DNA from: Sophora flavescens
Lineage: Eukaryota > Streptophyta > Magnoliopsida > Fabales > Fabaceae
Direction: 5' to 3'
NCBI GenBank assembly: GCA_030762895.1
Contig: CM061062.1
Location: forward strand, 135,577,104 to 135,641,103
DNA length: 64,000 bases
The notes under the pieces are model-generated. The model saw only the letters and a list, made by a program, of their open reading frames with translations. It ran no database searches and was not told the origin of the DNA. Of this stretch, positions 33,908 to 45,608 are shown piece by piece; positions within the stretch are counted from its first letter, which is position 1; each line of letters starts with the position of its first letter. The position numbers and the translations under genes are program-made.

Positions 33908-34565
33908 AGTAGGCTCTCTCATTTACCTTACTGCTAGTCGTTCCGATATTATGTTTAGTGTTTGCATGTGTGCACGTTTTCATTCAAACCCTAAGGAATC
34001 ACATATCGCCGCGGTAAAACGCATTATGAGATACCTTACTGGCACACAAAATATGGGTTTATGGTACCCTAATGGGGCTGATTGCACCCTTATTGAGTGT
34101 TCGGATTTTGATTTTACTAGATGCAAATTGGACCGAAAAAGCAATAGTGTTACTTGCCACTTACTAGGAAATGCTTTAGTTTCTTGGCATAGTAAGAAAT
34201 AAGCAAGTGCGGCTTTATCCACCGCCGAAGTGGAACACGTTAAGGCGGGAAGTTGTTGTGCACAAATAATATGGATGAAACAATAGTTAAATGATTGTGG
34301 TATTGATCTTAAAACCGTCCCTATTAAATGTGACAGCACAAGTGCCATAAACCTCAAGAAAAATCCAGTTTATAACTCTAAAACCAAGCACATCAAGATA
34401 AGACACCACTTTATTAGAGACCATGTCCAAAAAGAAGACTGTATGATTGAATTTGTAGAGACATCTAAACAATTCGCAGACCTTTTTAATAAACCTCTAC
34501 CTAAAGAAAGTTTCTTTTTCATAAGAACTGAATTAGGAATTTTAAATCAATCATGCATTGAATAA
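33908..34565 (+). pseudogene. pol: C3 pol remnant: RT end and RNase H
   Basis: Opens within the RT C-terminus (GSLIYLTASRSDIMFSVCMCA), then the copia RNase H: ECSDFDFTRCKLDRKS, a stop TAA at 34199, LSTAEVEHVKAGSCC, KCDSTSAINLKKNP, TKHIKIRHHFIRDHVQ, ending at TAA 34563. Two nonsense codons (34199 and near 34284) and altered residues (Cys-Ser in place of the usual YSDSD-type Tyr-Ser) mark it as dead. Everything upstream is missing. Confidence -1.
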
Positions 34566-34619
34566 ATGTGTATTTCATCTTGTTATTAATAATATGTATA
34601 TTAAGGGTGATAGTTTTTC

Positions 34620-35095
34620 AAGCAATAATCGAATATTGGATAGGTATAATCGATTATAAGAAGTCAGAAAGCTCAAAATCGATTAGAAAATTTGATTATG
34701 CGTAGATAGGAGAAAAACATCAAAAGTCAGTAAGGTCGTAATCGGTTATCATAATCGATTACGCTTGAAAGAGAGGCAGAAAGCCAAAATTCAGAATGCC
34801 TCTAATTGATTAGCATAATCGATTATTCACGAAGAGATTTTTCCAGAAAAGGCAAAATCGATTACATAATCGATTAGGTGATCATGAAGTTCATCATCAG
34901 AATCGATTACTCATCAAACCCAGGCAAAAATCGATTATAAAATCGATTTCGTGAAGAAGAAAGGTCAGGCACTCAGGTCATAATCAATTATACTATATTG
35001 GATAATCGATTATACATCAAAAATTGACCAATCAGAGATCAACACGGTAAGCAATAATCGATTATGCTCACTTACATAATCGATTATGGGTGCAC
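34620..35095. repeat. ATAATCGATTAT palindrome array, C3 internal
   Basis: About 15 copies of TAATCGATTA or one- to two-base variants in 475 bases, several in pairs about 10-15 bases apart (for example 34737-34770 and 35050-35090). The unit is a perfect palindrome. It lies between pol and the third ORF. The same units occur in the C3 LTR (37120-37445) and the C1 LTR (16995-17420). Confidence -1.
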
Positions 35096-35205
35096 TTAAA
35101 TGGTAAAACCGTGCAGAAACAACGCTCATTTGCCCTAGGTTTCAAAATATTTCAACTCTCTTTCTCTGATCTCTCTCTTGCGCGCCCTCAACATCAATCA
35201 TCATC
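35096..35205 (+). promoter_or_regulatory. Candidate promoter/leader of C3 third ORF
   Basis: Between the palindrome array and the ATG lies a pyrimidine-rich block (TTTCAACTCTCTTTCTCTGATCTCTCTC, 35148-35176 in two parts) like the Y patch of plant core promoters, then CATCAATCATCATC before ATG 35206. A weak TTAAATGG stands at 35097. This could let the third ORF be transcribed on its own; splicing from the LTR is the other possibility. Confidence -1.
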
Positions 35206-36397
35206 ATGCCTCCTAAACGTACAAGAACCGCCGCTGTGAACCCTGGAATACTCACTCCTGCTCAAATGGAAAGGTATTTCACCAACAATGCTCAAAGTGC
35301 GGATTTCATGAGTGGGTTCTACAATAGGGAAATCCAGAGACCACAATTTTTGGAATTTAAACTTCTTGAGGGAACAAGGATTCAAATTCATGGAGTTCCT
35401 GGACCACGCAAATCTGACAACCTTCCTCTCCTCCACTGAAGATATTTATACTGAACTGGTGCGGGTCTTTGACTGCAACCTTCACTTGGTTAATGCTATT
35501 CCTATATGAGGTATGGCATAAACCCATTAGGTTCACTTCTGCTGATTTTGGGAAAGTTGTTGGAGTGTCCTCTGGTGGCACTCATGTAACTGCTGAGGGT
35601 CCTACTACACCCTTAGTGGATCAGTTTGTTCGGCTGGAAGCCACCAGGGCTTTATTGACTGATCCTAGTAAGGCTACTCACAGGAAAATTACTACTGGAC
35701 AAATGAAGGTTGAGAGTAGATTGTTGCATTATGCTGTTGCTAGGTCATTATTTCCTAGGCGTCATAACTTTTCACAGTTACTTAATATTGATGTGGATCT
35801 ACTTTGGTTGCTGGAAAATAAGAAATATGTTGATTGGGCTGGTCTAGTTATGCAACATATGTTTGACAATAGGACAGGTGGTTCCCTACCATATGGGCAC
35901 TTGATTACCCGTATTTTACGACATGTCCGTTTAATTTCACTGGGGAAGCCAAGCTTGATGGATTAAAGTATCATGCTATGTACAATCAAGGGACTATCAA
36001 CAAGATGGGCATTGAACATCATGGAGATGTTTGGGAGTATAAGCCCAAAAGGAAGTCGTACACACTCTTTGACGAAACCCTTGCTACTGTTGGAGCATCT
36101 TCATCATCACAGGCTCATTTTGTTGCTGCTTCACCCGAGGTCATGGCTCTCTTGAAGAGTATCTTAGTAGAAGTTTGGGTCAACACAACTGAGATTCGTG
36201 CCAACTCCACTGCCATTCGTGAGATAGCTCATCAGATGCAGGCTTTTGAGCGTCGCGTAGCTGATGTGGAAATCATCATTGATAGTCCTATTCGAGCACC
36301 GCCTCAGCCTACAGTTGGTCTAGATGACAACGGCGGCGATGATAGAGTTGGTGGTGATGAGATGGATGATGAGGAGGAGGAGGAGGATGACGCTTGA
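35206..36397 (+). pseudogene. Third ORF (Transposase_32-like) of C3
   Basis: Three successive frames (35206-35439, 35469-35966, 35978-36397) read as one protein of about 395 residues starting MPPKRTRTAAVNPG. After a basic N-terminus comes a helical domain with FTSADFGKVVGV, KVESRLLHYAVARSLFPRR, WAGLVMQHMFDN and LPYGHLITRIL, which fits the domain listed as putative plant transposon protein (Transposase_32, PF20167, from memory). The C-terminal part has a likely coiled coil (EIRANSTAIREIAHQMQAFE) and an acidic end (DDEEEEEDD). No signal peptide or membrane segment is seen. Breaks: frameshifts near 35310-35470 and a TAA at 35964. Its function is unknown; it sits where Sireviruses have their env-like gene. 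Confidence -1.
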
Positions 36398-36779
36398 TGC
36401 TGATCTTTTTTGTTTATGCTTTTACTATTCTGCTCTTATTATGACTGTTTTTATTTATTTTGGATGGATGTACCTATTTTGTGACCTTTTTACTACTATC
36501 CCCACTGCACTTGAACTTATTATAACTTTTGCATGAATATATGCCTTGATATGAATGTTTAATTCCCGCTTTTTGATAATGCCAAAAGGGGGAGAGTGAT
36601 ATAGGTTATATATACTTGCATGCTTCAGGGGTAGTGATTTGAATAAATGTATGACGTGGGGGGGAGTAGAGCTTATATATATATGCTTGAATTGTGAAGA
36701 CCTTTATGATATTGCTCTAATCCTTTTCATTAAGCTAATCCCTCCTCGAGATGTTTGTCATCATCAAAAAGGGGGATTA
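36398..36779 (+). other. C3 3' leader with repeated polypurine tracts
   Basis: Non-coding. Purine tracts at 36584-36596 (AAAAGGGGGAGAG), 36658-36666 (GGGGGGGAG) and 36766-36779 (AAAAAGGGGGATTA). The first follows TTTTTGATAATGCC and the last follows GTCATCATC. Only the last touches the LTR. Confidence -1.
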
Positions 36780-38163
36780 TGTGAATATATGCCTTGAACA
36801 TGTTATTTGTTTTGATGATGGACCAAAGGAAAAGGTCCAGAAGGACTAAAGTACAAAAAGTAGAAAATTATAAAGCAAGCAAGCACAAGGGGTAAAATGG
36901 AAATTTTACTATTTGTATTGTTTGTTTTAGAATTATGTGTAAATGGTAGGTAGAGATCTCAACTTAATATTGGTCCCACACACACACATTTAACATGTGC
37001 TTAAAAGAATCTATCATGTGTTGAAAAGTTTTTAACATGTATTTTAAAGGGATTAAAGATGACAATTAGTTGATATTAATGTGGAATCATTTTCTTAATT
37101 TTTCAAACTCAATTTTATACATGCCATAATCGATTATGGTAATCCTATAATCAATTATGAGTCGAGATTAAATGGCTTTAATTGGTGTTATTGAGTAATT
37201 ATGACATTAAAGCTGTTGAGTTTAAATTTTGAAATAGAATAATCAATTATGGTTCTTGTATAATCGATCCTCTCCGACATTCAATGATCTTCAAACAGAA
37301 ACCCCGTAACCGATTATGTAATCGATTATGGTCTTTTATGTAAAAGTCAATGGACCCATATAATCGATTATGCCTATTCCGTCCAATCGTGCGCTTCCTA
37401 AAAATACTTTAAATAATCAATTATGCCCTTGCAATAATCGATTATGACACGTCAGAAATGAATTTTAAGGGGCTTGACCTAATTTCTCTTTGAACCATCA
37501 CCTCTTTTATATAAATAGAAAAATGGGCAGCCTTGTCTTAAACACAATACTCTACTATCTTATTCTGTGCTAAAACTCTAATTAACATTCTATATACTAC
37601 TTCTCTTACACTATCACTTTGACCATGTTGCTTTGAAAATTATATACACCATATAGGTGTCATTGTAAATGCGCTTCAATTTGTGTTTCATATTTGCACT
37701 TTTGAGTGCTTTCTACTTGTAAACTCTTTTAAAGTTTTTCTAAGTGAGTGTGATCTCACGAAACTGTTTTTGAGACTCTTGCACAAGGGAATGTTCATCC
37801 TGTTATTTGTGTTAAGAGTGCTCTGATTTGTAAAGGTTCTAGTTTAGCCTGTTTTAAGAAATAGAGTTGATTGAAAACCATTGGTGGTATTGCCTTGGGG
37901 ACTAGACATATGCCACGTGGGTAGTTTGTGGCTAAACCAGGATAAATCGTTGTGTCATCTTCTTCTTCCCTTATCTCTTTGTTTTTTCGCAATACTTTTT
38001 ATCTTTTATATGCTTTATTTTGTAACGCTTTATCTTTAATCTATCACTTTATAATCTATCGCTTTACAGAATATGTTTTGAGTTTTGTTTAAATTAGCAA
38101 AAGTTTTCCAAAATCAAATCACACACAATTCACCCCCCTGTGTTTGAGATCACTTGTCAACAA
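36780..38163 (+). repeat. C3 3' LTR
   Basis: 1,384 bases, TGTGAATATATG to CTTGTCAACA. Palindromes ATAATCGATTAT and variants at 37120-37445; a TATA-like TTTTATATAAATAG at 37505; AATTCACCCCCC near the end. After it C4 gag resumes (AAAGAAACAAAG), so C3 sits in C4 gag; AAAGA may be one half of the target duplication. Confidence -1.
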
Positions 38164-39454
38164 AAGAAACAAAGATAAATATGCTTATACGAAAGTATGA
38201 GTTATTCACCATGGAAGATGGAGAAAGCATTGCTCAAATGATAGGTAGATTTCAGACTATCACAAATAATCTGAAATCACTGGGAAAAACTTACACCAAT
38301 GCTGAAAAGGTAGGCAAAATTCTAAGAAGTCTGCCCAAACAATGGAAACCTCTAGTTACAGCAATAACTCGGGCCAAAAATCTTACAACTCTTCAAATGA
38401 GTGATCTTCTTGGAACTTTAAAAGTTCATGAGCAAGAGCTGAATGAAGATAGTTCAACAAAGAAAGGAAAATCCACTGCTCTCAAAGCTGAGAAGACTCC
38501 CTCAAAGGCTCTCAAGGTTGAAGAATCAGATTTAAAATCATACACTTCTGAAGAAGATTCTAACAGTGATGACGAAATGTCACTATTAACCAGAAAAATG
38601 AGGAAGCTCTGGAAAAAGAAAAATTTCAGAAAGGATAAACCGCCTTTCAAAAATTTCAACAAAGAAAAAAACTTCAAAGAAAGCAATAGTTCTAATAAAA
38701 GTCCTATAGTTTGATATGAATGCAAAAAACCAGGACACATCAAATCTTAATGCTCTCAGTTGGACAAGCAACCCTTCAAAAAATTATATAAAAAGAAAAA
38801 AAAAGGATGATGGCCACATGGGAAGATCTAGATGGTAGTTCATCAGATGAGGATGCAGAAAGTGAAGAAGCAAACCTGTGTCTTATGGCAGATACAGATT
38901 CCGACTATGTGGTAACTTCTGATCTTAAGGAATTGCAAGATGCCTTTGATGAATTGATTGAAGAATCTAATTGTTTAACTAAGGCTTTCAGAACACTTAA
39001 GAGGCAACATGTGAAACTCCTAAAAGAGCATGAACATAAGACTCAAGAGTGTGACATACTGTCTCAGGAAAATAGTAAGCTAAAGACTGAAAAGCCTAAG
39101 ACAGAGATCATAGTTGAGACACTAAAATCTGAAGAAGTTGTCAAACTTCAACAGAAGGTAGAAGAGCTCACCTCTGATCTTGTCCATTTTTTCAATGGAA
39201 GTGAAAATTTGACTAAACTGTTAGGAAGTCAGAAACCCTCTCTTGATAAAACTGGCATAGGATTCATTGACCAGACGCATCATAAAGTATCTAATAAAAT
39301 CTTAGGACAAAAATCTGAACCTCTTTATGATAAGGTCAGTTTATATTTTAACAAGGATAGTTGTAAAAGATGTGGAAAGGCTGGACATATCACGTCTAAG
39401 TGTATTCACACAAGAAAGAAGTTATCACAAACTTCAAGAACTAACAACAAATGA
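38164..39454 (+). pseudogene. gag: C4 gag, C-terminal two thirds
   Basis: Opens inside the capsid (KETKINMLIRKYELFTMEDGE), continues with SLPKQWKPLVTAITRAKNL, a Lys-rich region, a first zinc knuckle interrupted by stops near 38713 and 38747 (YECKKPGHIKS), an acidic region (SDEDAESEEANLCLM), a coiled coil (LQQKVEELTSDL) and a second intact knuckle CKRCGKAGHITSKC near 39361. The start codon and first third lie beyond the C3 insertion and are not seen. A frame change around 38770-38810 separates two open frames. It belongs to another copia subfamily than C1/C2; the D1 pol is closer to it. Confidence -1.
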
Positions 39455-39519
39455 CCCAAGAAAATTAGGGTACCTAAAGCCTTGATTATTCCTGTTGTAG
39501 ATATCCTTAATAGGACAAA

Positions 39520-42516
39520 GAGCACACCTATCATGGTACCTGGACAGTGGCTGCTCACCACACATGACAGGAGAAAGGTTTATCTTCCTAGACCTCCAAC
39601 CTAAAGAAGGAGGACATGTCACCTTTGGTGGAAACCAGAAAGGAAAGGTTATTGGGATAGGTAAAATTGGTGGGAGATCACCTTTACCATCTATCTCTAA
39701 TGTTCTGTTAGCTGAAGGATTAAGACATAATCTGCTTAGCATAAGTCAATTATGTGATAATGGGTACAATGTTTCCTTCACTTAAAATGCATGTATATTC
39801 AAAGACACTAATGACAAAGTTCTCTTTTCAGTAAACAGGCAACAAAATTTTTAAAGGTTGATCTAACTGAACTATCTGATCAAAGTGTGGCTTGTTTTGT
39901 GTCAAGGGAAGATGAAAGATGGGTATGGCATAAGAATCTAGGACATACTAGCGTGAAACAGATAACTAAACTTCAGAAGTATAAACTTGTAAAAGGTCTA
40001 CCTGATATAAGTTTTAAAAAGGATGTCCTATGCGACTCTTGTCAATGTGGAAAGGAAGTTAAATCTAGCTTTAAACCCAAAAATCTAGTATCTTCTTCTA
40101 GACCATTACAATTGTTGCATATGGATCTGTTTGGTCCAGTAAGTGTTTCTAGTAAGGCAGGAAAGAAATATGGTTTTGTGTTAGTCGATAATTATTCTAG
40201 ATATACATGGGTACTCTTCTTAACCCACAAGGATGAATCATTCAAGGTGTTTTCCATATTTTGTAAGATAGTTCATAATGAGCAAGGATTATGTATCTCA
40301 GCTATCAGAATGTGAGAGTTTGAAAATGAGCACTTCAACACTTTCTGTGAAGAAAACAGAATTTCTCACAACTTCTCTGCTCATAGAACTCCTCAGCAAA
40401 ATGGAGTAGTAGAAAGAAAGAACAGATCTCTATAAAAGATAGCTCGAATGATGCTCAATGAAAGAAAACTCCCAAAGCACTTCTGGGCTGAGGAAGTAAA
40501 CACTGCTTGTTAAGTGCAAAATAGAATATTGATAAGACCCTTCTTGAATAAGATTCCTTTTGAATTGTGGTAAGGTAGAAAACCCTACATCTCTTATTTC
40601 AATGATTTTGGATGTGAATGCTTTATTTTAAATACTAAAGATCAACTTGGAAAGTTTGAATCAAAATTAGATAAGGCTATATTTCTTGGATACTCATACA
40701 CTTTTAAAGCTTTTAGAGTTTATAACTCTAGAACAGAAGTAGTTGAAGAATCTATCATGTGAGATTTAATGATGGTTTAAAGACTGATAGGAGACTATCA
40801 GATCTTGAAGATGATCTTCCAGGTTTAAATCTTGGAAAACAAGATGATCAAACTCATGACAACTTGAATACTAAGAATGAAGAAGCACCTTCTCAAGCAT
40901 CTGATCCATCTACTCAACAAGCATCTAACTCTGAACCCAGACGAGACTGGAAATTCAAAATTCATCATCCTGGAGAATTGATCATTGGTAATCCTTCTCA
41001 AGGGGTCAGAACGAGATCAACATTCATAGACTCAAACAACATGGATTTTATATCTGAGATAGAACCCAAAAATATTAAAGAAGCCCTCGAAGATGAAAGT
41101 TGGATCTTAGCTATGCAAGAAGAGCTGAATACGTTCAAAAGAAATGAAGTTTGGTCACTAGTTCCAAAAATCAAAGATAAATCAGTTAGCAGAACAAGAT
41201 GGGTGTTTAGAAACAAATTTGATGAGGATGGTAAAGTGGTCAGAAACAAAGCAAGGTTAGTAGCTCAAGGCTATAACCAATAAGAAGGTATTGATTAGAC
41301 TGAAACCTTTGCACTAGTAGCTAGGATAGAAGCTATTCGCATACTTATGTCATATGCTGCACAACATCAAATCACTCTTTTTAAAATGGATGTAAAAAGT
41401 GCATTTCTTAATGGAATAATTGAATAAGAAGTATATGTCAAACAACCACTTGGTTTTGAAGATAGTGATAAATCAGATCATGTCTATAAGCTTAAAAAGG
41501 CTTTATATGGACTAAGCAAGCACCTAGAGCTTGGTATGATAGACTTAGCTCTTTTCTTATGAAAAATGATTTTATTAGAGGAAAAGTTGATACAACTTTC
41601 TTTAGAAAAAGTTCTAAAAAGGATTTCATTATAGTACAGATCTATGTTTATGATATTATATTTGGTGCTACTAATGAAAAGCTCTGCAAAGAGTTCTCTA
41701 AGCTTATGCATATTGACTTGTTGATATGAGCATGATGGGAGAATTGAAGTTCTTCCTTGGTCTGCAAATCAAATAGACAGATGATGGAATATACATCCAT
41801 CAACAGAAATATACCAAGGAGAACTTAAAGAAATATAAATTGGATACATGAAAGCCAATGAAAACTCCCATGGAAGCAAATGCAAAATTAAGTAAAGATA
41901 GGGAAGGTAAAAATGTAGATCAAACTGTCTATAGAGGTATGATTGGTTCTCTTCTATATTTAACTTCTAGTAGACCTGATATTCAATTCAGTGTCTGCAT
42001 GTGTGCAAGATTCCAATCTGACCCTAGAGAATCTAATCTCAAAGTTGTCAAAATAATCTGACCCTTTTGTGATGCTAATTATGCTAGAGACAAATTTGAA
42101 AGGATAAGTACTAGTGGTGGATGTCACTTTAGTGGAGCAAGTTTAGTCTCTTGGACAAGCAAAAGACAGACTACAATTGCACTATTTACTGCAGAAGCAG
42201 AATACATTTCAGTTGCATGTCGTTGTTCACAGCTTTTATGGGTAAAACATCCACTTGAAGATTACTCTATCTTTGAACATAATATATCTGTTTGGTGTGA
42301 TAATTCTAGTGCTATCTATTTATCTAAGAACCCCATACAGCATTCTAAGGCTAAGCACATAGAAATTAAACATCACTTTATAAGAGACTATGTTCAAAAA
42401 GGAGTTTTTGACATTAAATTTGTCAAAATTGGGATGATATATTAACAAAAACTTTAGCTGAGGACAAGTTCGTATATATTAGAGATAATGTGAACATGCA
42501 TTTCATAAATGAATGA
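39520..42516 (+). pseudogene. pol: C4 pol: protease, integrase, RT, RNase H
   Basis: Protease: YLDSGCSPHMTG near 39537, +1 to the gag frame. Pre-integrase zinc region: WHKNLGHTS ... CDSCQCGK. Integrase: HMDLFGP present, NGVVERKN present, but the second acidic motif is destroyed (AIRM then TGA at 40313, with a short deletion). RT: WVFRNKFDEDG, KMDVKSAFLNG, and IYVYDIIFGAT near 41641, where the catalytic YVDD has lost its first Asp. RNase H: AEAEYISVAC, WCDNSSAIYLSKNP, AKHIEIKHHFIRDYVQ, end at TGA 42516. More than ten stops or frameshifts (41281, 41299, 41427, 41510 and others), and a deletion near 42058 takes part of RNase H. Fully inactive. Confidence -1.
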
Positions 42517-42776
42517 TATCTGTTGAAATGCGTCTGAACTGAGAAAAGTGTCTGATGATGTGGATTAATGACTGAGACTTTACATTGCATTTTTTTTTAA
42601 AAGTATTTGAATTCAAAATGTTTGTGTCTTTATTGCTCTCACCTGCTCTTTTTGAAACCTCTCCTAAAAGCAAAATTCTTTTGTCAAAAACCCTTTACCG
42701 TTTCAAAAAGTATTCATCTCTCTCGTTCCAAAAACTCTTTTGAAACCCTTATCTTTGTTCTTCTCAACCAAAATCC
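42517..42776 (+). other. C4 spacer between pol and third ORF
   Basis: 260 bases without an ORF, with T- and CT-rich runs (42585-42600, 42640-42730). No ATAATCGATTAT array is present, unlike C3. Confidence -1.
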
Positions 42777-44075
42777 ATGACACCCAAAGGACCCTCAAAG
42801 AAACTCGTACGTGCTGTTGCTCATCTTGGAATGATTATTGAAGACATCTCCATGATTGTTCCCGAGAGATTTGTCAAGATGAACAAAATCATAAAAGGAT
42901 GAATAAATGTGTTGCCTGAACTAGAAGCTTCACAATGGGTAAGGTTCATCGATCTGCATGAACAGTGTACCCACTACATCTTCAGGATTCTGGGAAAATG
43001 ATGAAGAAAGGATGTCTCAATATCAGATCTCCATTCGGATACAATGTAACGGAAGACCCTACTCTTTCACTCTCAACAGTATTCAGAAAGCAACTAGCTG
43101 CCCTAGGCAAGGTGATGCCTTGACTGATGACTGTGAAAATAAATTTGGTGAAGAAACTGTTCATCAAGTTCAGTATGGGGTATCTAACCCTAGGAATAAG
43201 GCTACCTCCAAACTTATTCCAAGAGGAAGGTTTCTACATGTTCTGTTGATTAACTGTGTCATGCCAAGGACCGGTGCTCGAGACAATGTCAATAAGATGG
43301 ATAGGTTTTCCCTATTTCATCTCATAAGTCTGATGAAGATAGAGATATCAATGATCTCATATTCAAGTATATGCTGAGAATGACAAAGCCTCAAAACATA
43401 ACCTCCTACACCTATAGGATGCTGATTACCAAACTGATGGACATCAGAGGCATTCCCCTCACTGGCAAGGTTGATATGGCAACTGCCATAGATGAAAAGA
43501 CTCTCTCTCAAATGAAATTAAGGTCACCAGGAAAGATTCCTAACTCTAATGAAGAAGGAATTGGTTAAGGAGCAAGCTGCTTCCCTTCACCGAGATCTAA
43601 AGAGGAAAGTTTTAGTTACAGCTACACCGGTCAAAAAGTCTACAACGTTGAAGACAGTTGAGCCTGTGCAGGTCTCTCTACAAACTATTTTACCTACTGT
43701 TTCACCAGTAAGGTCATCTTAACCTTCACCAACTTCACCTGTTAATTTACCATCACCTTCTACCTCCTTTTCTACATCATCACACACCACTCCCCTACAT
43801 AACCAGCTCACCATTGCTGAAAATCTTCTTGTTTTATCTCTTAGAAACTTCAACTTGAACCTTACTCTTGATAACATATCACCAGAACAACCTTCTTATC
43901 CCTCATCATATTCAATTCAGATCACCACTCATCACCCTCTTCCTCACCTCCACCAGAAAAACAAACACTTGTTCCTGTTACACAAGTATTTGAATCCATT
44001 CTTTTACCAATTTCTGGCTCTCCACCACCATCCATTCCATCACAACCATCACCTCATACTACCATAACAAACACC
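42777..44075 (+). pseudogene. Third ORF of C4
   Basis: Starts MTPKGPSKKLVRAVAHLG at 42777. The reading is carried in pieces over all three frames: IIEDISMIVPERFVKMNKI, then a stretch near 43020-43110, KYMLRMTKPQN near 43365, SAFPSL-type sequence, a basic run (LHRDLKRKVLV, about 43590) and a Ser/Pro/Thr-rich tail to about 44060. The plan, a helical N-terminal part followed by a basic patch and a Pro-rich linker, resembles the third ORFs of D1 and C3, but I cannot align the first part with confidence. At least six breaks. At about 44075 the sequence turns into a gypsy protease, so the 3' end, polypurine tract and LTR of C4 are missing. Confidence -1.
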
Positions 44076-44339
44076 ACAATTTGCGGATGGCTCCCCACTA
44101 AGAAACCTCTAGGGATACTAGAGAATGTCCCCATAAAGGTAGGGAAAATTTTCATTCCTACTGATTTCATGGTATTGGATATGAATAGGAATTCTAAATT
44201 CCCTATCGTTCTTGGATGGCCATTCTTGGCCACAGCTGGAGCAATACTAGATGTAAAAAATGGTAAGCTATCTTTGAATGTAGAGAAAGGAATGGTGGAT
44301 TTTGATTTGACTAACTCATATAACAACCCTCCTTTTTAG
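44076..44339 (+). pseudogene. Gypsy retropepsin, C-terminal part
   Basis: Reads GILENVPIKVGKIFIPTDF and VLGWPFLATAGAILDVKNG, the flap-to-helix half of the Athila-type aspartic protease (LGRPFLATAG in relatives; Arg is Trp here). The active-site half upstream is missing apart from a damaged LRMA stretch at about 44080. The frame is open to TAG at 44337. It cleaves the polyprotein in live elements; here it is a fragment. Confidence -1.
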
Positions 44340-44345
44340 AATTAT

Positions 44346-44627
44346 GTGTGCAGGACTGAGATTATGCCTCCGAAGGTGAAGGAAGATCTTAACATGGATG
44401 TAACTCCCAAACTATGCGTGACAAATGATGCACCAAATAAAGATGAAGTTGCAGTTGCTCAACATGTAGAGTTAAAACTTCCGCCGGGAGGAAGTAAGGC
44501 CATGAAACTCAAAGTGAAAAGAGCAAAGAGAAAGCACATGTGGCCATATGAACACTATAGGCTCATTGAAGGACTTCCTTGGAAGAGAGCTGTTCTTTCA
44601 CGTCCGAGCCCAGCTGATTCCGGTTGA
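44346..44627 (+). CDS. Unrecognised ORF after the protease
   Basis: A 93-residue frame, basic in its second half (KAMKLKVKRAKRKHMWPYEHYRLIEG), ending shortly before GAGGGGAGTATGG and the text GTAAATAAGCACTTCTTAGGAGG. Sequence of that last kind usually follows the end of pol in Athila-like elements, so this frame may be the rejoined tail of the polyprotein after the deletion. No domain recognised. Confidence -1.
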   Translation: MCRTEIMPPKVKEDLNMDVTPKLCVTNDAPNKDEVAVAQHVELKLPPGGSKAMKLKVKRAKRKHMWPYEHYRLIEGLPWKRAVLSRPSPADSG

Positions 44628-44636
44628 TTGAGGGGA

Positions 44637-45608
44637 GTATGGTCAAGCTTAAGACCGTAAATAAGCACTTCTTAGGAGGTAACCCAAGTTTTATTTTCTA
44701 GCTATTTTTTTTATTTTTGTTTTTATTTGTTTTTAATAAATTCATAAGGTTAGAGGTAAGAGATCATTATTGTTGGTTTTACCAAGTTTATTTGCATGTT
44801 GGAAAATTTTAAGGCATAAAAAAGCAAAATAAATGAAGTCAGAGGAGATCATGGCCTAGCCCTGATGGCCATCATGGCCGAGATGGAGGAACCGCCAAAT
44901 AAAAAAGAGGCAGGAAGCAAAAAGTCAGAAGTTATCATGTCCAGCTCGTGATAGGCTTCACGGGCATGACGAGCAACACTCTTGCTGCCAACGCTATCAC
45001 GGTTTCGCCGTGACGGAGGTCACGGAGTGATGAGGTCCAGCAGCGCTATCACGGGAATGAGGTGAAAAAAAATAATAAATAAAAAATAAAATTTGGCGAC
45101 CCCGAGCGATCATGGCCTAGTCATGATAGGAATCACGGTCATGACGCGATTCTGCTCAGTTTTTAAAAAATGAATTCGCTCATTTCCCTGTTCCAGACTA
45201 GCGCTAGTCCTCATACACTTCTCATTCCTCCTTTCTACAACCTCCATAGCCACCATCTCAAGCTTATTTATTCTCCTATTTTTGTCCAAACCTCAACACC
45301 ACATCACTCCTAAACACTAAACCATCATCATCTTCCTCTCATACCCATTCTTTTTCCTCTCATCATTTTTTCCACCATACCCCCAAAAAGCTTCAGAATC
45401 ATTTCATTCATGGCACCCATGCCCACACAACCTTGTTTCCTTGCTTCCTACACCTAAACCATCAAAGCCCACAAGCCATAACCATCAATTTCAAGCCAAA
45501 TCAAAAAAGCCCCAAATTTTTAGAACTCTATCCCCAAAAATCCGAATTTGAAAAAAAATCAAAGAAGGGATTAGGCATTGTGTTGTTTGGAAACTCATTG
45601 AGGGAACA
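44637..45608 (+). other. Leader-like region of Athila remnant
   Basis: No gene. It holds a TTTATTTTT run (44690-44740), a block of ATCATGGCC and CACGGGCATGAC-type short repeats on both strands (44845-45150), and a C-rich stretch (45180-45440) leading to the env-like ORF. In Athila-type elements a long untranslated stretch occupies this place. Confidence -1.

Noticed and set aside
34620..35095. CRISPR-like array of short repeats
   Set aside because: Units are palindromes with irregular spacing and variable sequence in a plant retroelement; no constant repeat-spacer pattern.
36324..36536. Frame with hydrophobic end after the C3 third ORF as a membrane protein
   Set aside because: Out of frame with the third ORF and read from its acidic repeat; no similar frame seen at D1 or C4.
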